Below are positions 16,463-24,638 of a stretch of DNA of 64,000 nucleotides, piece after piece. The first letter of the stretch is position 1. Each line of letters opens with the position of its first letter. The notes under the pieces were generated by a model. That model was not told the origin of the DNA. It saw nothing but the letters and a program-made list of their open reading frames with translations, and made no database searches. This DNA is from Acidimicrobiia bacterium (GTDB taxonomy: Bacteria; Actinomycetota; Acidimicrobiia; Acidimicrobiales; Bin134). Location: assembly GCA_022825005.1 (NCBI GenBank), contig JAJDYU010000057.1:1-64000 (forward strand). Reading direction: 5' to 3'. A program made the position numbers and the translations under genes.

Positions 16463-19320
16463 CGGATCTCCATTGCTCTTTGGGCCGCCCCCGAAACGAG
16501 GTGGTCGGATTGACGAACGACGGCTTCCAGCAAGGCGAGCCCCCAGAAGCCGTATATCTCATTCAACGAGGCAAATCTGGCGGGTTGGCTCCAGTCCACC
16601 GTCGATAGATCAGCGTCGGCGGTCACATTATGCCCGTCAATCTGATAAGTGACGTTGGTACCAGTCGAGTCTCCGACTGGCGGTACCAGCGGCCGACCAC
16701 GGCCGTGATGGGCTACGACCAAGTGCATCAGGAGTGCTTGCTCGACCTCTCTCAAATCGTGGCCACCTTGGGCAAGCCAGGCATGTGCCAACCGGCGCGA
16801 CAGTTCTTCATGACGGCCTCCTCTAGGCCAGCCGGATGCTGCCCGGTTGCGTTCCCATTGCGACCTCTGCAATTTTGATTTCGCCATTACTTCTGAGCGG
16901 CTTTGGTTGGGATCGAGCCAATTCTGAAACCGGATGTCGGCTTTGCCGATGTCGTGAATCAGAGCCGAACGTTCAACGACCTCAACAATCCTTGATGTGA
17001 ATCCGACAGCTCTTGCAATGCGACCAGCCTGCACTGCGGTGTCGTCGCCGTGAGCTTCCAGGCCCACGGCATCGGCTGTGGATAGTTCGTCATACTCATC
17101 AAAGCTGACATGCGTGTCGCTACCTTGCTGTTCGTAGCAAAAGTAAACAGGTAGACGAGGTGCCTCACCAGCTGGCCTGACGACAGCGTGTCGAGGATTC
17201 CGGTGGACAATGCCGTTCCTCAACCTGTGGACAAACTGTTTCCACTGTTCGGCAGCGAAGGGAAGGGGCGCGGCGCTTCCTTCCAGAACATCGCAGAGTC
17301 TGTGGGCCGCAAGCGAAACCTCTTCTGGCTCTGGCTCCGATGCCCTGGAGTCGATAAGTGCGACCAAGCTCCTCATTGCGGATTTGGGCCCGTCCGGCAC
17401 ATTGTCATACAGACCCTCAAGCATCCTGTTGGATGCAACGAGGCCATTGGCAAGGATGGATGCATCCATAGCCAGGTTCTCCCAGGCGGGATCCCAATGG
17501 CCGTCGGGGTCGAGCTTGCCGGTTTGACTGGCGACCACGACGGTGTCTCCTGGCCGCAAGACGAGCTCACCGTTGTCACCCACTGCAATCTGCTCGGCGG
17601 AGGCCTGATCTGGGCCAACTCTGACGCAATTGGAGCCTCCAAGTTCCCTCCGAGCCTCCGAGGCGGAGACCGAGACCACTTCTTCTGATGAAATCCGAGG
17701 CCAGATCTTGTGCCCAATCTGGGGAACATGTGCTCTCCATACGACCTCAACATCCCAACCCTCTTCGAGCGATCCTGAAAAGAACGGTTCTACGGGCGCT
17801 TCTCCGGGTGGCGGTGCGGACGTCTTGACCCATTCCCAGAGCAACGCTTCAGCGAGGACGGGGGAATCCGATTCTTCAGGCTGCAAATCTCCCAGAACCG
17901 CTCCGATGTTGCCCGGGGACATATCAACTGTCTCGTCGAAGTCGCGGGCAGCGTCCAGCATTTTGAGCACCCCGACGGGTTCATCCCCGTAAACGGGCCA
18001 CTTGATGTCTTTGGGTTCGACATGCAAATAGATCCCTCGGGCATGGTCGCGTCTCCCTAATCGGTTTAGGCGCCCGAGACGCTGAGCCAGTGATCGAATA
18101 CCGCATGCCTCCGTGATCATGTAGTCAGCGTCAAGATCGGCCCCTACCTCAAGGGTCTGCGTAGCGATCACAATCAGGTGTTTTCCGTCCAGGTCATCAA
18201 ACCGATCTGTTGATCTCCCTGCCGACATCCGGTTAGTGATCGCTTCAATCGCCTTTTTCGCCTCAACACCCCGAGTTCTCCCGGTAGCCACCACTACTTG
18301 ACAGTCGTAGCGTGATCTCATCGCACTTGCTACTGCGAGAGCTGTCTTGGGTGTATTGACGAAAACCAGAATCCCGCATGAGTTCTCTCCAGCAAGTGAG
18401 TCGACCAATTCCTTTGCTGCGCTTACAACGGCCTTAGCCGTGTCCCGTTGGGAAACTTCAGAAATGCTCAGCGGCTTTGCTGCCCCAAGTCGCCGCCTTA
18501 TCTCCTCGTGTTCGTAGTCAGATTTGTCGAGATCGAACCGACCACTTGAATCCTCGCCAGTCGCGGTGAGGGCGACAACTACAGGGGTCCTCCTCTTGGT
18601 CGGCAGCACGTGTTCAGCACCAGTTCCGAACGTCCCAACTTCGCTGACTGCGTCAAGAAGCACTCGAAGCGGTTGAGCCAAGTGAGCCTCATCAAGCAAG
18701 ACAAGACTGTCGGTCCCCGCGAGGGCGGCGTCGATCGGCCGCATTGACCTCGATGAACCGTACCCCCGGAACAGCACTCGCGAGCCAAACATGGGGATTG
18801 TGGAGCAAACGATTGCCGGCTGTGCAGAGTGGCCAGGTCTGTTGTGGGAATCACCGCCGCGGAGACGCAGCGCTTGCAGGGGCGGCCCAACCCCAGCGAC
18901 CTCTCGTAGTCGGGCAGCCATTGCCTCTACTGTTGAAGCCGCTTCTCTCGGGAGGCCGGTAATCGCAAGGTCCCTTCCATCAAGACTGATGGTTCGAGGG
19001 CTCACTGGGTTGTCAAGAAGCGCTCCCAGCCTCAACGCATGTCGATAGGTGTCGTCGACCAGAATCCGGCGGTTCACTACCCACCAAATTCTGGTGGGGA
19101 CAGTACGATCTCGTGGCTCTCTGTCGGCCTGGTCGGCCAATGCCCAGACCGCAATATCTAGGCAGGCAGTCTTCCCTAAACCGGTTGGTATCCCGATCAA
19201 GCCTGGCCACTCCCCAGTCTCTGAAACCTGCTTTGCTAACCGCGCCTGCCAGGGAAATGGATCACGCTCATGAATTGATCGGTACCAAGCACCAAATGCT
19301 GGGCATTCGGGGAGACTCAT
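16459..19320 (-). CDS. cas3: Cas3 helicase with C-terminal HD nuclease (type I-G)
   Basis: A 953-residue Cas3. The helicase comes first: Walker A GIPTGLGKT at residues 43-51, DEAH at 210-213, and the helicase C domain with the segment ATQTLEVGADLDAD followed by an RLGRLNRLGR motif. The HD nuclease is at the C-terminus, with an upstream His in LEAHGDDT, HDIGKAD at 789-795 and the HH pair of VVAHHGRG near 870. Helicase-then-HD order is characteristic of type I-G/I-U; most other Cas3 proteins have HD first. It unwinds and degrades target DNA after Cascade binding. It overlaps csb2 and csb3 by four bases on each side. Confidence 0.93.
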   Translation of the reverse strand: MSLPECPAFGAWYRSIHERDPFPWQARLAKQVSETGEWPGLIGIPTGLGKTACLDIAVWALADQADREPRDRTVPTRIWWVVNRRILVDDTYRHALRLGALLDNPVSPRTISLDGRDLAITGLPREAASTVEAMAARLREVAGVGPPLQALRLRGGDSHNRPGHSAQPAIVCSTIPMFGSRVLFRGYGSSRSMRPIDAALAGTDSLVLLDEAHLAQPLRVLLDAVSEVGTFGTGAEHVLPTKRRTPVVVALTATGEDSSGRFDLDKSDYEHEEIRRRLGAAKPLSISEVSQRDTAKAVVSAAKELVDSLAGENSCGILVFVNTPKTALAVASAMRSRYDCQVVVATGRTRGVEAKKAIEAITNRMSAGRSTDRFDDLDGKHLIVIATQTLEVGADLDADYMITEACGIRSLAQRLGRLNRLGRRDHARGIYLHVEPKDIKWPVYGDEPVGVLKMLDAARDFDETVDMSPGNIGAVLGDLQPEESDSPVLAEALLWEWVKTSAPPPGEAPVEPFFSGSLEEGWDVEVVWRAHVPQIGHKIWPRISSEEVVSVSASEARRELGGSNCVRVGPDQASAEQIAVGDNGELVLRPGDTVVVASQTGKLDPDGHWDPAWENLAMDASILANGLVASNRMLEGLYDNVPDGPKSAMRSLVALIDSRASEPEPEEVSLAAHRLCDVLEGSAAPLPFAAEQWKQFVHRLRNGIVHRNPRHAVVRPAGEAPRLPVYFCYEQQGSDTHVSFDEYDELSTADAVGLEAHGDDTAVQAGRIARAVGFTSRIVEVVERSALIHDIGKADIRFQNWLDPNQSRSEVMAKSKLQRSQWERNRAASGWPRGGRHEELSRRLAHAWLAQGGHDLREVEQALLMHLVVAHHGRGRPLVPPVGDSTGTNVTYQIDGHNVTADADLSTVDWSQPARFASLNEIYGFWGLALLEAVVRQSDHLVSGAAQRAMEIR

Positions 19321-20726
19321 GTTGGAGCATCTACTGAATCAAAAGGAACACAGAGTCCAAGCCCATAGCTTCGAGCAGCTCCGATTACGACTGGCCCTCC
19401 AACCAGATCCTCAAAGATCAGCTCCACATGGGCATAAGGACGGGTCTGTGTGTGTCCAGGTCGACGGGTCTCTGTAGGGTGCAGATCCACGCCCCCTGGC
19501 ACAAGCGGCTTGCGACTGATTCGAACTTGAATCGGCTTGGGGAGACCGGCTTGTTCACACCAGCGGACAACTGCTTCAAAGTCAATTCTCTGATGCCGAT
19601 CGCTCACTGCTGGCAGCGCTGTCACCCATCGCCGGGCTGGACTCGTCCACCGGCGAGGATTGGTGGTCCATCCTCCATGAGACCGGTCGATTGTGATTGT
19701 CTTGCCGTCGGCAAGCGACAAGGACTCTATGGAGTGCAGAGAATTCGCCAGGTTGCGGGCTTCGGACTCTTCAACCCCCTCCGGCACCCAGACTGCGGCT
19801 CCGTGGACTCTCCCGTCGGAGTGGGGGTGTCCAACATTGGGAAGCACCAGAAACCGAGCTAGTTGATAGTCGGCCCCGGTACTCACATGTCCGTGCAACC
19901 AAGCCGGTGGCCCACCATGTTCTTGATATCGAGCCAGTGCAGCTTGTTTGAGGCCATGGGCAACTACGGCTGCTCTACGGCCTGAGACTGGCCTTTGAAA
20001 ATGCAGCCATACTCGAACTCCACCCTGGTCTGGCTTGGGAACAGCGGTATCTGGTTGCCGATACATGGACCGAGGCTGATATCGGCGAGTTTGGCTTCTT
20101 GTGGCCCCCTGTTTTGACCAAGCTTCAAATGCGGCCGCCCATCGGGCAACATCACCGGCTGCGTGGATGTTGACCATCTCGTGGCCCTCAGGGTCGGGAA
20201 TCCATGCCATATCCTCAGTACCGTCCGCATCAATTTGGGAAGTACGAGAAACGGTGAGATTAACCGGCGAATCAGCACACCCCAGGTACCCAACGCGTGC
20301 AGCCCTGTACTCAAGGGCGGCCAATTCGTCGTCGCCAATTTGGATGTCATAGAAGAACCTGACGGATGGATTGCGCGGAGCCACCCTGACCCCTGGGCGG
20401 ACCAGAACACCCTTGCGCGCCAAATACTCCTGCTGCTGCTCACCACTTTTTCGTTCTTGCCCAGCGACATAGCGCTCTACAAGTCGCTGGTGAATTGGAT
20501 TGGGGTCGGCATGAATGACGGGTGGGTCTGCTGCGGCCAGAACCTCCAGCTCAGCACCGCTAGTACGTCTGGATTGGTGGCCTGTGCCGTCAGCCGAAAT
20601 CAGCGCTGCCAAGAGTCGGGCTGGTGATGGCGGCCATTCTCCATGGGTTTGTCGCCCGGTTGGAGCAGAACCGTCAGGGTCTGCGCGGTAAGTGCCGTGC
20701 AATAGCTCAACGTTGAAGACAAGCAC
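19317..20726 (-). CDS. csb2: Csb2 (GSU0054 family), Cas5-Cas6 fusion of type I-G
   Basis: About 469 residues. The N-terminal half has the Cas5-like opening VLVFNVELLHGTYRAD followed by GEWPPSPARLLAALISAD, typical of Csb2; the C-terminal half, ending AARSYGLGLCVPFDS with its Gly-rich loop, is the Cas6-like part that would cut pre-crRNA at the repeat hairpin. I chose the GTG at 20726, just behind a GGAG site and two bases after the csb1 stop, because family members begin at that strand; an ATG at 20744 is the alternative. Downstream it overlaps cas3 by four bases. Confidence 0.88.
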   Translation of the reverse strand: MLVFNVELLHGTYRADPDGSAPTGRQTHGEWPPSPARLLAALISADGTGHQSRRTSGAELEVLAAADPPVIHADPNPIHQRLVERYVAGQERKSGEQQQEYLARKGVLVRPGVRVAPRNPSVRFFYDIQIGDDELAALEYRAARVGYLGCADSPVNLTVSRTSQIDADGTEDMAWIPDPEGHEMVNIHAAGDVARWAAAFEAWSKQGATRSQTRRYQPRSMYRQPDTAVPKPDQGGVRVWLHFQRPVSGRRAAVVAHGLKQAALARYQEHGGPPAWLHGHVSTGADYQLARFLVLPNVGHPHSDGRVHGAAVWVPEGVEESEARNLANSLHSIESLSLADGKTITIDRSHGGWTTNPRRWTSPARRWVTALPAVSDRHQRIDFEAVVRWCEQAGLPKPIQVRISRKPLVPGGVDLHPTETRRPGHTQTRPYAHVELIFEDLVGGPVVIGAARSYGLGLCVPFDSVDAPT

Positions 20727-20727
20727 T

Positions 20728-21933
20728 CTATCTCTCCGCCCCATCGAGGTCCGGCCAGGTCGCTCGAATCGCCTTAGACAACTCCTTGTTCGGAGTCAGA
20801 TGGATCGGTTCCGTCTCCCAACCTTCCGTTGGGACACCTGTGGATCGAGCAGCTTCGAGAGCTTCCCCCACCAGACTGGCGGAGTCGTCGATGGCTATTG
20901 CTTTCGAGTCCAGGCGCGCTTCACTCTCTGCCACTACCAAGTCAGTGCCTGAACGGAGTGCGAATGCCCGTCCGAACGCTGACTGATGCGCGTGCAAAGC
21001 AAGGGCAGCGACGAGCGTCCGAGCCTCAGCATCTTGCTCATAGGAATAGCTGTCCCCAAGTCGAATCCGGCGAAGTTGCGGAAACGACAAAGTGGCCTTC
21101 TGGGTGATTTTGCGGAACGAAACCGGCGCGAGGGCCTCATCGCCAGATCTAAATGGAACCTGACCGTGCCCTAGAGACGACATCTTGGCCTTCTCGCCAG
21201 CGCTCTTGTCCGTGTCGAGATTCCAACCAGCCAGCAGATCGCCATCTACTTCTGGCATGGCCGTTCCAACATCACCGATATTCAGGGGATCACCCTTGAC
21301 GCCCAGAGTGCGGGTGAGCCCGTCCGCCCCGCCGCCGGTTGCCGGAGCCCAGCCAACAATCTCCGACACCCATGCACGGGCATGCTTTGCCTGAGTCCGC
21401 TTCCTGCCAAGATGCGACTGCCAGAAGCCGTAGATGAGCGCTTGGGGAAACCAGGCCACCAAAGCTCCTGCCGAGGCAGCAGACGCCCCAATGATCGAAC
21501 TCCCGGTCACGGATTGGGCAAATGGACTGCTGTCCAAGAGGCCGTCGCGCAGATACGCATCAGCATTGCGGTGGGGCCATCGCAAACTGGACAGACTGCG
21601 AGGCAGATGCGGAGGAAGATGGTCAAATTCTTCCCCGTTGAGATCAAGCACAAGTCGAGGGATCCCAGTTGCATCGGCAGTGGCCTCTAAGGCCGCTTCC
21701 AATCGGTTTGCCTGTGAAGGCACATTGTCGATCACGATCACAGCAGTCGGCTCAGTCGCGTCAGAGCTGTCCCACCTTCTGTCGTGCTGGTATCGACCAC
21801 CCTCGTAGATGGCAGGGTTTATCGGCGTTCCGTGGCCACCGACGGGTTCCAGCGCCGCATCCAACACGATCGCACCGTCAGTGGCATCTTCATCGCAAGC
21901 TGCTCGCAGCATGCCCAAGGTCAGCGGGGTCAT
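20728..21933 (-). CDS. csb1: Csb1 (GSU0053 family), Cas7 backbone subunit of type I-G
   Basis: A 401-residue Csb1/Cas7-like protein, first gene of the effector operon. The segments IYEGGRYQHDRRW, SSLRWPHRNADAYLRDG, and ALIYGFWQSHLGRKRTQAKHA (positions about 185-205) match what is expected of the Csb1 family, which coats the crRNA spacer in Cascade. The start is the ATG at 21933, eight bases after a GAAGGAG ribosome site; the longer frame to 22053 lacks such a site. It is followed by csb2 with essentially no gap. Confidence 0.9.
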   Translation of the reverse strand: MTPLTLGMLRAACDEDATDGAIVLDAALEPVGGHGTPINPAIYEGGRYQHDRRWDSSDATEPTAVIVIDNVPSQANRLEAALEATADATGIPRLVLDLNGEEFDHLPPHLPRSLSSLRWPHRNADAYLRDGLLDSSPFAQSVTGSSIIGASAASAGALVAWFPQALIYGFWQSHLGRKRTQAKHARAWVSEIVGWAPATGGGADGLTRTLGVKGDPLNIGDVGTAMPEVDGDLLAGWNLDTDKSAGEKAKMSSLGHGQVPFRSGDEALAPVSFRKITQKATLSFPQLRRIRLGDSYSYEQDAEARTLVAALALHAHQSAFGRAFALRSGTDLVVAESEARLDSKAIAIDDSASLVGEALEAARSTGVPTEGWETEPIHLTPNKELSKAIRATWPDLDGAER

Positions 21934-21968
21934 AAAGCCCTCTCCTTCGATTGCTTCAAACGTAGGCG

Positions 21969-22030
21969 CTTGCAACCTAGCAAGAAGGTGTGACAGTTCT
22001 TGGCTACAAATGTCCTGCGCGCTACAAATG
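21969..22030 (-). promoter_or_regulatory. Putative cas operon control region: direct and inverted repeats
   Basis: Upstream of csb1 two copies of GCTACAAATG (plus-strand reading) start at 22003 and 22021, an 18-base period. Closer to the gene an inverted repeat CTTGC-N6-GCAAG spans 21969-21984. The arrangement resembles binding sites for a dedicated regulator near the promoter. A clear -35/-10 pair could not be fixed. Confidence 0.45.
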
Positions 22031-22088
22031 CCCTGATGAGGTGCCTGAACCACCGCAAGATCAGCCGAGGGCTGCGATCTTGGAAGTG

Positions 22089-22502
22089 CTACGGCTGTCT
22101 GGCGTCGGCTATTGCGTCGTTAGCGGCAGCGGTGAATGCCTCCAGATGCTTCTTGGTGACAGTCTTCAACGCGATACCCGGTCCGCTTCCGGTAGTTGAG
22201 ATCATCAATGACCCCTGCATCATTCCGGTGCTTGCAGATACCGACGCCGCCTCCCCGAGTGGGATGCTGTGCTCAGTGGCACCTCCGACGCGCAGCGCCA
22301 GAGAAACAAAGCGTCGGTCTGTCACTATGACCAAGCGAATTCTCGTGCTGCCATCCACCATTCCCATGACCGCCCCGCGAACCTCCTCTCCGTCGTGGAG
22401 GATCTCAGCCAACCGCTCTACATGCTTGCGCAGGGACTTGCGCACTGCTTTGGGGTTGATGAACTCGCCAATGCATGCGGCGATGGCGGCTTGGTCTTGC
22501 AT
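22089..22502 (-). CDS. PH-domain (YokE-like) protein upstream of the cas operon
   Basis: A 137-residue protein with a bacterial pleckstrin-homology-like domain over residues 40-130: GEEVRGAVMGMV, then LVIVTDRRFVSLALRVGG, SIPLGEAASVSAST and an amphipathic C-terminal helix. Members are small soluble or membrane-associated proteins of unknown function. It is on the same strand as the cas genes, 155 bases upstream of csb1, so read-through is possible, though a separate control region lies between. Involvement in defence is not shown. Confidence 0.75.
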   Translation of the reverse strand: MQDQAAIAACIGEFINPKAVRKSLRKHVERLAEILHDGEEVRGAVMGMVDGSTRIRLVIVTDRRFVSLALRVGGATEHSIPLGEAASVSASTGMMQGSLMISTTGSGPGIALKTVTKKHLEAFTAAANDAIADARQP

Positions 22503-22615
22503 GTTCGGGACTCCTCACTGGAGGACTTGAACAGTCTTTCGCCGACTCTACCTGGAGCAATCTGCTTGACCACGCTGCCATCCCTTCCGGATGAATGCGG
22601 GATGGAATATTAGTG

Positions 22616-22643
22616 TTGACTTCTATAAGTAAGTGCTTATACT
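22616..22643 (+). promoter_or_regulatory. Promoter and operator of the HigBA-type operon
   Basis: TTGACT (22616-22621), a 16-base spacer and TATACT (22638-22643) form a good -35/-10 pair ending three bases before the toxin ATG, so the message should be leaderless. An inverted repeat ATAAG-N6-CTTAT (22625-22640) lies within it, a likely antitoxin binding site for autoregulation. Confidence 0.7.
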
Positions 22644-22646
22644 GCA

Positions 22647-23024
22647 ATGGTGTGGGAGGTCGAGTACACCGACGAGTTCGGGCAGTGGTGGGATGGGCTC
22701 ACCCAGGACCAACAAGAGGCACTCGACGACCGTGTGAAGCTGCTGGAAGAACGAGGCCCAAACCTCAAGCGTCCCGTAGTCGGCGAGATCGAGAGTTCTC
22801 GCCATTCCAATATGAAGGAACTCCGGGCCTCCAAAGACGGTGCTCTAAGAGTCCTGTTCGCTTTCGACCCGCGGCGACATGCGATCTTATTGCTCGGTGG
22901 GAACAAGACAGGCCAGTGGGACGAGTGGTACCGCTGGGCAATCCCCCAAGCCGACGACCTGTACGACACCTACCTTGAGGAACTAGCCGAGGAAGGACTG
23001 CTAGAAGATCCAAATTCCAATTGA
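22647..23024 (+). CDS. higB: RelE/HigB-family toxin
   Basis: A 125-residue HigB-like (phage Gp49-like) toxin. The N-terminal VEYTDEFGQWWDGL helix-strand, the central RPVVGEIESSRHSNMKELR and the strand pair LRVLFAFDPRRHAILLLGGNK are the family's RelE-fold core. Such toxins cut mRNA on ribosomes. The gene precedes the antitoxin and overlaps its possible TTG start by four bases, the order usual for higBA systems. The C-terminus carries an acidic tail. Confidence 0.88.
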   Translation: MVWEVEYTDEFGQWWDGLTQDQQEALDDRVKLLEERGPNLKRPVVGEIESSRHSNMKELRASKDGALRVLFAFDPRRHAILLLGGNKTGQWDEWYRWAIPQADDLYDTYLEELAEEGLLEDPNSN

Positions 23025-23392
23025 CCATCACAACCAACACCAATGGAAACACCACAATGCCATCAACCAAGAGTTACCACCATCTTCATCAACAGGTAGT
23101 TGCCCGGCCCGGTGCCGTTGAGCGGCTCGCTGAACTCCGCAAGGAAACCTTGGCCGAGATCGAGCTCCAGGAAGTACGAGGAATTCTCCAGCTATCTCAA
23201 ACTGATCTGGCCGAGGCCATGGGAATCACCCAATCTGCCGTTTCCCAGTTTGAGCGCGGGAACGACATCTTGATCTCCACCCTCGACAACTATGTACAGG
23301 GACTTGGCGCCTCGCTGCGGATTGCCGCCGTTTTTGAAGGCAACGAGGGAGAGACAGTCATCCCAATCCAGATCGGCTCCAAGACACGTTAA
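23021..23392 (+). CDS. higA: HigA-type XRE antitoxin
   Basis: About 110-123 residues with a Cro/C1 helix-turn-helix at the centre: LQLSQTDLAEAMGITQSAVS followed by QFERGNDILISTL. The N-terminal helices would contact the toxin. Translation may start at the TTG at 23021, overlapping the toxin stop, or at the ATG at 23057. Neither has a clear ribosome site; the overlap favours coupling. It should neutralise the toxin and repress the promoter at 22616. Confidence 0.88.
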   Translation: MTITTNTNGNTTMPSTKSYHHLHQQVVARPGAVERLAELRKETLAEIELQEVRGILQLSQTDLAEAMGITQSAVSQFERGNDILISTLDNYVQGLGASLRIAAVFEGNEGETVIPIQIGSKTR

Positions 23393-23406
23393 GCCGGAAC
23401 TGCTGC

Positions 23407-24534
23407 TTATTCCTTGGCGCGGAAGTGGGGGATTACGTGGTGGCCGAATTGGCGGATGGTTTCTAGCATGACCTCTTGGGGGATGGTGCCCATTTGGATC
23501 ATGCACATGATCTCGTCGCAGCCGATGGCCTCGAGTTCGCCCACATAGCGGATGGCATCCTCGTAGTTGCCGTAGGCGTGCTCGACATTGAATGTGCTGG
23601 TGGCGTTGGGGCTGAGCGGGATGTTCATCTCGCTGATCTTGGCGTGGACGTTGCCCACCGCCTCGTCGATGGCCGCCGCGGTGTCTTCGTCGGCTGAGCC
23701 GGCCCGAGGCGGGGGTGTGCCCAGGTTCCAGTGCATGATGGCCTCGGCGAAGAACCGCTGGCCCCGGGCCCCGATGCGGAACGCCTCGTCCCGGTCGTCA
23801 AGGATCGTGGTGGGGCACAGCGCCGAGAACCAGTTGTTGGGATGGTCGCTCACGAACCGCTCCCCGGTGCGGGTGGCGATGGCCTCGTCGTAGGTCTCCT
23901 TCATCAGCCGGATCTCGTCGGCACCGGCGAACCCCAGCACCAGGGCACCAATGCCCAACTCGGCAGCCAGCCTCACGGTGTCCACCTTGGTGCAGGCCAG
24001 ATACAGCGGCGGATGGGGGTCTTGCACCGGCCGGGGCAGAATCGGGTGAGGCGAAATGTCGAGCAGGCCGTCCCACTCGAACTCGTCCTCGCGCCAGCAG
24101 TTGGAGATGATCCGCAGCGACTCCTCCACCTGGGCATAGGTGTCCTCGGGCTTCACTCCGAACGCCGACATCTCCTGGAGGGTGGCCCCCCGGCCCGCCC
24201 CCACGTCCAGCCGTCCACCCGACAGCACGTCCAGCATGGCGATGCGCTCGGCAGCCCGAAGCGGATGGTTGTAGCCGAACGGCATACACACCACCCCGTG
24301 GCCAATCCGGATACGGGACGTGCGGGCCGCCACCCAGGTCAGAAAGATCTCCGGGGCGCTCATATGGGCATACCACTTCAGGCAGTGGTGCTCCACCGCC
24401 CACACCCGGTCGAAACCCACCTCCTCAGCCAGCACCGCCTGCTCCACGCAGTCGCGGATGACCTGCTGCTCGATCTCGCGGGACGGATCGGCCATCTGGG
24501 CTTCGAAGATCATGGAGAATTTCACGGCCATCAT
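23407..24534 (-). CDS. LLM class flavin/F420-dependent oxidoreductase
   Basis: A 375-residue luciferase-like oxidoreductase. Family marks are FDRVWAVEHHCLKW near residue 40, TSRIRIGHGVVCMPFGYNHP near 70-90, LSGGRLDVGAGRGA near 105-118, and the C-terminal GCDEIMCMIQMG. The GRG and HH motifs are typical of monooxygenase-like or F420-type LLM enzymes. Two adjacent ATG codons serve as possible starts. The substrate is unknown. It is divergent from the acyl-CoA dehydrogenase at 24639 and ends close to the convergent higA. Confidence 0.88.
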   Translation of the reverse strand: MMAVKFSMIFEAQMADPSREIEQQVIRDCVEQAVLAEEVGFDRVWAVEHHCLKWYAHMSAPEIFLTWVAARTSRIRIGHGVVCMPFGYNHPLRAAERIAMLDVLSGGRLDVGAGRGATLQEMSAFGVKPEDTYAQVEESLRIISNCWREDEFEWDGLLDISPHPILPRPVQDPHPPLYLACTKVDTVRLAAELGIGALVLGFAGADEIRLMKETYDEAIATRTGERFVSDHPNNWFSALCPTTILDDRDEAFRIGARGQRFFAEAIMHWNLGTPPPRAGSADEDTAAAIDEAVGNVHAKISEMNIPLSPNATSTFNVEHAYGNYEDAIRYVGELEAIGCDEIMCMIQMGTIPQEVMLETIRQFGHHVIPHFRAKE

Positions 24535-24638
24535 TGAACCATCCCCGAACTGTCGAGCCCGAATGGTGGAAAGCGCTGCTGTTTGCCCTGCTGTCCGGTG
24601 GGGTCTGCCAAGAACCCTCTGGCTACCATCAACGCGGC

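Noticed and set aside
15623-16513. Plus-strand frames opposite csb3
   Set aside because: Antisense to csb3, without recognisable features; the minus frame is continuous with the cas operon overlaps.
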